From positions 124,001 through 188,000 of the forward strand of contig CAKSHC010000001.1 in NCBI GenBank assembly GCA_934456365.1: DNA of 64,000 nucleotides. Direction: 5' to 3'. Positions within the stretch are counted from its first letter, which is position 1, and each line of letters starts with the position of its first letter. Below the pieces are notes generated by a model, which worked only from the letters and a program-made list of their open reading frames with translations, was not told where the DNA came from and searched no databases. This document shows, piece by piece, positions 59,023 to 64,000 of the stretch. A program made the position numbers and the translations under genes. This DNA comes from an uncultured Eubacteriales bacterium (GTDB lineage Bacteria > Bacillota > Clostridia > Oscillospirales > UMGS1783).

Positions 59023-60775
59023 GAAAAACTCCGTTGTGAAAAAAAGGGAGATCCCGATTCGCTTTTGCATGTGCTATTCCGATCTTTATGAGGTGGCCAT
59101 GTCCAATCTGGCCATAAAAATTCTCTACGAACTAATCAACAACCGCGAAGACGCCTGGTGCGAGCGCTGTTTTGCTCCCGCGCCGGATATGGAGCAGGAA
59201 ATGCGTGCAGCCGGCCTTCCCTTATGGGCGCTGGAGAGCGGCGATCCGCTGCGGGAGTTTGATGTGCTCGGTTTTTCCTTGCAGTTTGAGCTCAATTACA
59301 GCAACATTCTTCAGATGCTCGACCTGGCAAACATTCCGCTTTACAGCAAAGACCGCACGGAGGAAGACCCGTTGATTGTGGCCGGAGGACCCTGTGCCTT
59401 CAACTGCGAGCCGGTTGCGGACTTTTTCGATCTGATTATGGTGGGCGACGGGGAAGAAGTGATGATGCAGCTTCTGGATCTTTACGGCGCCTGCAAAAAA
59501 GAGGGGATCGGCCGGGCGGAATTTCTGCGCCGGGCAAGCGAGCTGAGAGGCATTTATGTGCCTTCTCTTTACACGGTTGCCTACGAGGGAGCCCACACCG
59601 TTTCCATTCTTCCGGAAAAGAAGGTGGAGCGAACCTGGATCCCTGATCTGAACCACACCTTTATGCCGGAAAATCCGATCGTGCCGATCATTCAGGTGAT
59701 TCATGACCGTGTGTCTTTGGAGGTTTTCCGCGGCTGCATCCGGGGCTGCCGCTTCTGCCAGGCCGGGATGATTTATCGTCCGGCCCGGTTCCGCCGCGCC
59801 GAGCTTTTGAATGAAAACGTGCGCAGGCAGTGCCGGTCGACGGGCTATGATGAAATCTCTCTGCTCTCGCTTTCGACAAGCGACTACCCGGAAATCGTGC
59901 CTCTGATCGATCGTCTGACCGAATGGACCTGCCCGCGCCACATTCGGCTTTCGCTTCCTTCTTTGCGAATCGACAACACGCCGGATGAGCTTTTGGAGAA
60001 GATCGGCGAATCCAAAAAGGCGGGGCTGACCTTTGCTCCGGAGGCCGGGAGCCAGCGGCTGCGGGATGTGATCAACAAAAACATTACGGAGGAAGACATT
60101 CTTTTCACCTGCGCGGCGGCCTTTGAGCGGGGGTACACCAGTGTGAAGCTTTATTTTATGCTGGGGCTGCCGACCGAAACGGACGACGACATCCGCGCCA
60201 TTGCTGAGCTGGGGCAGAAGATCGTGAATCTGTACTATGCTTCGCCCGGGAAGCAGAAGGGGAAGGGAGTGAGCGTGGGGATCTCTCTTTCGACCTTTGT
60301 GCCCAAGCCGTTTACCCCCTTCCAATGGGAGCCGCAGCTGAGCGGTGAAGAAATCGACCGGCGGCAGCGGCTGCTTTTGGATTCCATTACGACCAAGAAG
60401 ATTTCCGTGAGCTGGAACGACAAGCGTATTTCGGTTCTGGAGGCGGCCTTTGCCCGGGGCGACCGGCGGCTTTCCGCTGTTTTGGAGCATGCGTACCGGG
60501 CGGGCGCTCGCTTTGATGCCTGGGATGAATACATTCGGCTGGATCTTTGGGAGGAAGCCTTCCGGGCCTGCGGGATCGATCCGGTGGCATACGGAAAACG
60601 CGCCATCGGGCTCGAGGAGGTGCTTCCCTGGGATATGATCGACGCCGGCGTTCAAAAGAGCTTTTTGCTGCGGGAGAATCAGAAAGCCCACGAGGGGGTC
60701 TGCACGCCGGACTGCCGGACGGCCTGTTCCGGGTGCGGCATGTCCGTTTGGAAAGGAGGGCCTTGCTTTGACTGA
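58958..60775 (+). CDS. B12-binding/radical SAM protein (TIGR03960 type)
   Basis: A 605-residue protein with an N-terminal cobalamin-binding-like fold (DVLGFSLQFELNYSNI), a radical SAM domain with the cluster motif GCIRGCRFCQ near residue 265, and a C-terminal cysteine-rich end (CTPDCRTACSGCG). It pairs with the next gene (DUF2344), as in many Firmicutes where the two are neighbours or fused; the reaction is unknown, with a link to tRNA or ribosome maturation sometimes suggested. ATG 58958 follows GAGGAAAAGG within the M50 gene. Confidence 0.87.
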   Translation: MNQKLEQILYRVQKPGRYIGGEKNSVVKKREIPIRFCMCYSDLYEVAMSNLAIKILYELINNREDAWCERCFAPAPDMEQEMRAAGLPLWALESGDPLREFDVLGFSLQFELNYSNILQMLDLANIPLYSKDRTEEDPLIVAGGPCAFNCEPVADFFDLIMVGDGEEVMMQLLDLYGACKKEGIGRAEFLRRASELRGIYVPSLYTVAYEGAHTVSILPEKKVERTWIPDLNHTFMPENPIVPIIQVIHDRVSLEVFRGCIRGCRFCQAGMIYRPARFRRAELLNENVRRQCRSTGYDEISLLSLSTSDYPEIVPLIDRLTEWTCPRHIRLSLPSLRIDNTPDELLEKIGESKKAGLTFAPEAGSQRLRDVINKNITEEDILFTCAAAFERGYTSVKLYFMLGLPTETDDDIRAIAELGQKIVNLYYASPGKQKGKGVSVGISLSTFVPKPFTPFQWEPQLSGEEIDRRQRLLLDSITTKKISVSWNDKRISVLEAAFARGDRRLSAVLEHAYRAGARFDAWDEYIRLDLWEEAFRACGIDPVAYGKRAIGLEEVLPWDMIDAGVQKSFLLRENQKAHEGVCTPDCRTACSGCGMSVWKGGPCFD

Positions 60776-61403
60776 GATTCGGCTTTTATTTGAAAAGAAG
60801 GATCAGGCTCGTTTCATTTCCCATCTGGATCTGAACCGGGCTTTTATGCGCGCACTTTTTGCGATTGATGCGCCCCTGCACTTCACGGAAGGATTTCATC
60901 GCCATCCTCGCCTGATTTTCGGTCAGCCTCTTTCCTTGGGGATGGCCGGAGAGCGAGAGCCCTTGGATATTCAGATGGAAGAAGAAGTGGACCCGGAAGG
61001 ATTTCGCGAGGCGCTCAACGAACATCTGCCGTATGGCGTTCATGTGGTTTGGGCGGGCAAAGGAACGCACTCCCATCGCGAGATCGCCCTGGCCCGATAT
61101 CGGATGACGGTGACCGGCGCACAGAAGGAGGATTTTGAAAGATTCTGGCAGCAGGATGAGATTTCGGCGAGCAAAAAAACGAAGCGGGCGGAGATTTCCT
61201 TTGATCTGAAGCCCTATCTGAAAAACGTTGCCTGGACAGGCGGGCAGGAGCTTGTTGTTCGGGCGGATTTTCCGGCTTCTCCCGATTTTTCCTTCGGGCC
61301 CGGTGTTTTGATGACGGCATTTGAAAAATGGCTGAATCGGCCGATTTTCTGTGCCTCGGTGAGGGAAGGCTTTTTGTTGGAGGATGGGAGCGACTATCGA
61401 TGA
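60768..61403 (+). CDS. radical-SAM-linked protein (TIGR03936/DUF2344)
   Basis: A 211-residue partner of the preceding enzyme, starting RLLFEKKDQARFISHLDLNR, with FHRHPRLIFGQPLSLG as family signature. It begins with TTG 60768, AAAGGAGGG about 6 bp upstream, and overlaps the previous stop. In other Firmicutes an RNase E/G gene often follows; here a dGTPase-like gene does. Confidence 0.88.
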   Translation: MTEIRLLFEKKDQARFISHLDLNRAFMRALFAIDAPLHFTEGFHRHPRLIFGQPLSLGMAGEREPLDIQMEEEVDPEGFREALNEHLPYGVHVVWAGKGTHSHREIALARYRMTVTGAQKEDFERFWQQDEISASKKTKRAEISFDLKPYLKNVAWTGGQELVVRADFPASPDFSFGPGVLMTAFEKWLNRPIFCASVREGFLLEDGSDYR

Positions 61404-62608
61404 ACGGATATCAATTTCTTTCGCCGGAGATTGCGGAAAAGATACGGGAAGACCGGGTGATGGAACGCTTTAACCCGAACGGAACGGGAGAGGCGGAAGC
61501 GCTGCGCGCGCAAGCGCAGAAGAACGGCCCGGAAATCTGGAGACCGGCTTATGCGGTGGACTGTGAAAAGATCCTGCATCTGCCCTATTACAACCGATAT
61601 GCCGATAAAACGCAGGTTTTCTCTTTTTACCACAACGACGATCTCACGCACCGCGGGCTGCATGTGCAGCTGGTTTCCCGCTCCGCCAAGACCATTGGGC
61701 GGGTTTTGGGGCTGAATTTAGACCTGATCGAGGCGATTGCTTTGGGGCATGATTTGGGACATGCCCCGTTTGGGCATGTGGGAGAGCGCTATCTGGACGA
61801 GCTCTTTTACGCCCACACGAAACGGCACTTTGCTCATCATTTGCAGGGAGTGCGCATTTTGCATCATGTTTTTCGCCGCAATCTGACCTTGCAGACGCTG
61901 GACGGAATTTTATGCCACAACGGGGAAATGCCGCTGGACGAATATCGACCGCAGCCGCTGGAGGGATTTTCCTCCCTGGAGGATCGGCTGGATCGGTGCG
62001 AGAGGCTGGGCGAGGAGGAGACCAAAAAGCTCATCCCCGGCACGCTGGAAGGATGCCTGGTGCGCATGTGCGATCTGATCGCCTATCTGGGGAAGGATCG
62101 GCAGGACGCCGTGGCGGCGCGGATCGTGAGCAGCGAAAAGGAATTCAAAGAAACAATCCTGGGAGCCAACAATGCCGAGATGATCCACAACATCAGTGTG
62201 GATCTGATCGAGCAGAGCTATGGCAAGCCGTATCTGCGGCTCAGCGAAGGCGTGTATCAGGCGCTATTGGCGGTGATGAAGGAAAACTATGAAAAGATCT
62301 ATCGGGCGAGCGCCATTACGGAACGATACGATCGGGAGCTGCGGCCTTTGTTTTCCATGCTGTATGAAAAGCTGCGGGAAGACGCGGTCAGCGGGGCGGA
62401 AAACACCTGGATCGCGAAGCACCATATTGACCTGGTGAATCGCTATCGGCGCTATGCGGACCAGCCGGAGGATTATCAGGAGGAGGATCCGGATCGGATC
62501 GTGACCGACTACATTGCCAGCATGACGGACGACTACTTTCTGGATCTGGTGGAAAAGCTTTTTCCGGGGCAGGGGAGGCTGCCGTTTGTTTCTTACTTTG
62601 AAAAATGA
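61400..62608 (+). CDS. dgt: deoxyguanosinetriphosphate triphosphohydrolase-like HD protein
   Basis: HD-domain dNTPase that likely splits dNTPs to deoxynucleosides and triphosphate. The 402 residues contain THRGLHVQLVSRSAKTIGR and the metal motif IALGHDLGHAPFGHVGE, plus ITERYDRELRPLF in the C-terminal helical part. ATG 61400 overlaps the stop of the DUF2344 gene. Compared with classic Dgt it is of the shorter dGTPase-like type, so substrate preference is uncertain. Confidence 0.85.
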   Translation: MNGYQFLSPEIAEKIREDRVMERFNPNGTGEAEALRAQAQKNGPEIWRPAYAVDCEKILHLPYYNRYADKTQVFSFYHNDDLTHRGLHVQLVSRSAKTIGRVLGLNLDLIEAIALGHDLGHAPFGHVGERYLDELFYAHTKRHFAHHLQGVRILHHVFRRNLTLQTLDGILCHNGEMPLDEYRPQPLEGFSSLEDRLDRCERLGEEETKKLIPGTLEGCLVRMCDLIAYLGKDRQDAVAARIVSSEKEFKETILGANNAEMIHNISVDLIEQSYGKPYLRLSEGVYQALLAVMKENYEKIYRASAITERYDRELRPLFSMLYEKLREDAVSGAENTWIAKHHIDLVNRYRRYADQPEDYQEEDPDRIVTDYIASMTDDYFLDLVEKLFPGQGRLPFVSYFEK

Positions 62609-62611
62609 CCG

Positions 62612-62646
62612 AAAAAGGGGCTCAGCCGATGGCTGGGCCCCTTTTC
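62612..62646. terminator. bidirectional terminator between dgt and spoIVA
   Basis: Stem AAAAGGGGC-CAGCC/GGCTG-GCCCCTTTT with a 3-nt loop; T runs follow on both strands, serving both convergent genes. Confidence 0.9.
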
Positions 62647-62647
62647 T

Positions 62648-64000
62648 TTATACGATGATGCAGATCAAACCGTCGCTTCCTTCGTTGATGATGCGCTCCA
62701 GGGTTTCTTTATATTTATCCCGGGCCTGATCGGGCATATTTGTGAGCTTGCTGCGCAGGCCGTCGTTGACGAGGTCATAGAGCGAGCGGCCGAAAACGTC
62801 GGAGTCCCAGATTTTGGAGGGATTTTCCTTGAAGTCCTGCAGGAGATGGTTGGCAAATTCCTCGCTTTGGCTTTCCGTGCCGATGATGGGAGTGACCTCC
62901 GTTTCGATTTTTGCGTTGATCATGTGCAAAGAGGGGGCGCTGGCGCGCAGGCGAACTCCGTAGCGGCCTTCCTGCTTGATCAGCTCCGGTTCCTCCAGCT
63001 CCAGTTCGTTTCGATCGGGCATGACGACGCCATAGCCGATCTTGCGGGCCTGATCGACCGCTTCGCCATAGCGGTCGTAGCGGCTGCGCTTTTTACAGAG
63101 ATCCACCATGGTTTCCATCAGTGCGCCATCGTCGCGAATGGGTGTTTGGGTGTACTGGGAGAGGATGTCGTAGAAATAATGGCGGGGAAGATCCAACTCG
63201 ACATCGGAAGCGCCGACAGCCAGATCGGTATGGGTGACGCGGCAGGTTTCGACGTATTCATTCTGCGAAAGAGCGGCCGTATAGTCCGGAAGAGAGCGGA
63301 TCCGGGAAGCGGGAAGCGGCGCTTCCAAAACGCTTTGATAGATGGAATGCTTCAGAGGATCGGCATCGTCCAAAACCGTGACCCAGGCGGGAAGATCGAA
63401 GCGAATTTCCTTGATGGGGAATTCGAAGAGAACCGTTTCCAGGATTTGGCGGATATCGGTTTCATTTAAGGTAGCGCAGTTGCAGGGCAGGGTGGGAACG
63501 TCGTATTCCCGGGCGAGCGATTCGGCCAGATCTTTTGCCGGAGCGGCTTCCGGGGCGGCGCTGTTGACAATGACGACAAACGGCTTTTCCAGCTCTTTGA
63601 GCTCGCGGATGACCCGTTCCTCGGCTTCGGCAAATTCATTGCGGGGCAATTCTCCGAAGCTGCCGTCGGTTGTTATGACAATGCCGATGGTGGAATGATC
63701 GGTGATGACCTTTTTGGTTCCGACCTCGGCCGCCATATTAAAGGGAATCGGATCGGAAAACCAGGGCGTGCGGACCATGCGCGGGGTATCCTGCTCCATA
63801 TATCCCAAGGCGCTCGGGACGATGTAGCCCACGCAGTCGATCATTTTGACGCGCATTTCCGCATCTCCGGAGAGCATCACCGAAACGGCCTCATCGGGGA
63901 TGAATTTCGGCTCGGCCGTCATGATGGTGCGCCCGGCGGCGCTCTGGGGCAGCTCATCTACGGCGCGCTGTCTTTGGAATTCGCCTTCAATATGCGGAAC
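62648..64000 (-). CDS. spoIVA: stage IV sporulation protein A, N-terminus cut off by window edge
   Basis: ATPase that polymerises on the forespore surface as the base of the spore coat. The 450 visible residues run from VPHIEGEFQRQRAVDELPQS through AGRTIMTAEPKFIPDEAV, VDCVGY-like IDCVGYIVPSALGY, and TDGSFGELPR to the C-terminal end GSDGLICIIV, matching Bacillus SpoIVA throughout. The Walker A region (roughly the first 40 residues) lies beyond the right edge. It is a strong marker that the organism forms endospores. Confidence 0.97.
   Translation of the reverse strand, partial: VPHIEGEFQRQRAVDELPQSAAGRTIMTAEPKFIPDEAVSVMLSGDAEMRVKMIDCVGYIVPSALGYMEQDTPRMVRTPWFSDPIPFNMAAEVGTKKVITDHSTIGIVITTDGSFGELPRNEFAEAEERVIRELKELEKPFVVIVNSAAPEAAPAKDLAESLAREYDVPTLPCNCATLNETDIRQILETVLFEFPIKEIRFDLPAWVTVLDDADPLKHSIYQSVLEAPLPASRIRSLPDYTAALSQNEYVETCRVTHTDLAVGASDVELDLPRHYFYDILSQYTQTPIRDDGALMETMVDLCKKRSRYDRYGEAVDQARKIGYGVVMPDRNELELEEPELIKQEGRYGVRLRASAPSLHMINAKIETEVTPIIGTESQSEEFANHLLQDFKENPSKIWDSDVFGRSLYDLVNDGLRSKLTNMPDQARDKYKETLERIINEGSDGLICIIV

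Overview
The window is a 64-kb stretch of a moderately GC-rich, gene-dense chromosome from an endospore-forming, anaerobic member of the Clostridia. This is inferred from gene content: spoIVA, a spoIVFA/spoIVFB-like pair, cwlD and dacF for sporulation; a complete Na+/H+-translocating Rnf complex; a clostridial-style NrdR; and sigma-A promoters with strong AGGAGG ribosome sites. A family or genus cannot be fixed from the sequence alone. I found no tRNA or rRNA genes, insertion sequences, prophage or CRISPR arrays, and no gene-free gap longer than about 210 bp.

Layout. 1-642 (minus) is the N-terminal two thirds of an HtrA-type protease cut by the window edge. 0.8-17.9 kb is a housekeeping block: SpoU-type rRNA methyltransferase, dprA, topA, trmFO, plsX, acpP, rnc, smc, ftsY, then a tightly overlapped chain rdgB-yhbY-nadD-yqeK-rsfS-leuS, and monocistronic rpsU. 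18.0-22.8 kb holds dacF, an rluB-type pseudouridine synthase, a class Ic-like aspartate aminotransferase, a TIM-barrel isomerase, a small conserved protein and nrdR. 22.9-28.0 kb is rnfCDGEAB with its own promoter and a strong terminator.

28.0-41.1 kb is the most distinctive region. A degenerate cytoplasmic histidine-kinase-like protein (minus) and a FadR-type GntR regulator (plus) diverge from a 210-bp control region with two good sigma-A promoters and an inverted repeat between them. Behind the regulator lies one long, apparently co-transcribed and strongly codon-biased catabolic operon: malic enzyme, a CoA-acylating aldehyde dehydrogenase of the Clostridium kluyveri SucD type, a two-subunit ADP-forming acyl-CoA ligase whose acid-pocket motifs differ from succinyl-CoA synthetase, an AcoAB-like thiamine-diphosphate E1, an E2 with two nearly identical lipoyl domains and two subunit-binding domains, an E3, and a LarA-type nickel-pincer racemase. 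Together they could oxidise a 2-oxo/acyloin substrate and an aldehyde to acyl-CoAs and recover ATP at the ligase, with NADH reoxidised through the neighbouring Rnf complex. The true substrate is not evident; this is the best candidate for an undescribed pathway in the window.

41.1-52.1 kb: ABC-F ATPase, comM/yifB, a cluster of DnaA-box-like sites, a MurE-like ligase lacking the usual DNPR motif, a leftward asd-dapA-dapB operon with unusual gene overlaps, face-to-face promoters between asd and queA, then queA-tgt-yajC-yajC and a small membrane protein. 52.1-64 kb: comEC with a decayed beta-lactamase-like domain, holA, cwlD, radA, the M23/M50 pair resembling spoIVFA-spoIVFB, a B12/radical-SAM protein with its partner, a dGTPase-like HD protein, and spoIVA (minus) running off the right edge.
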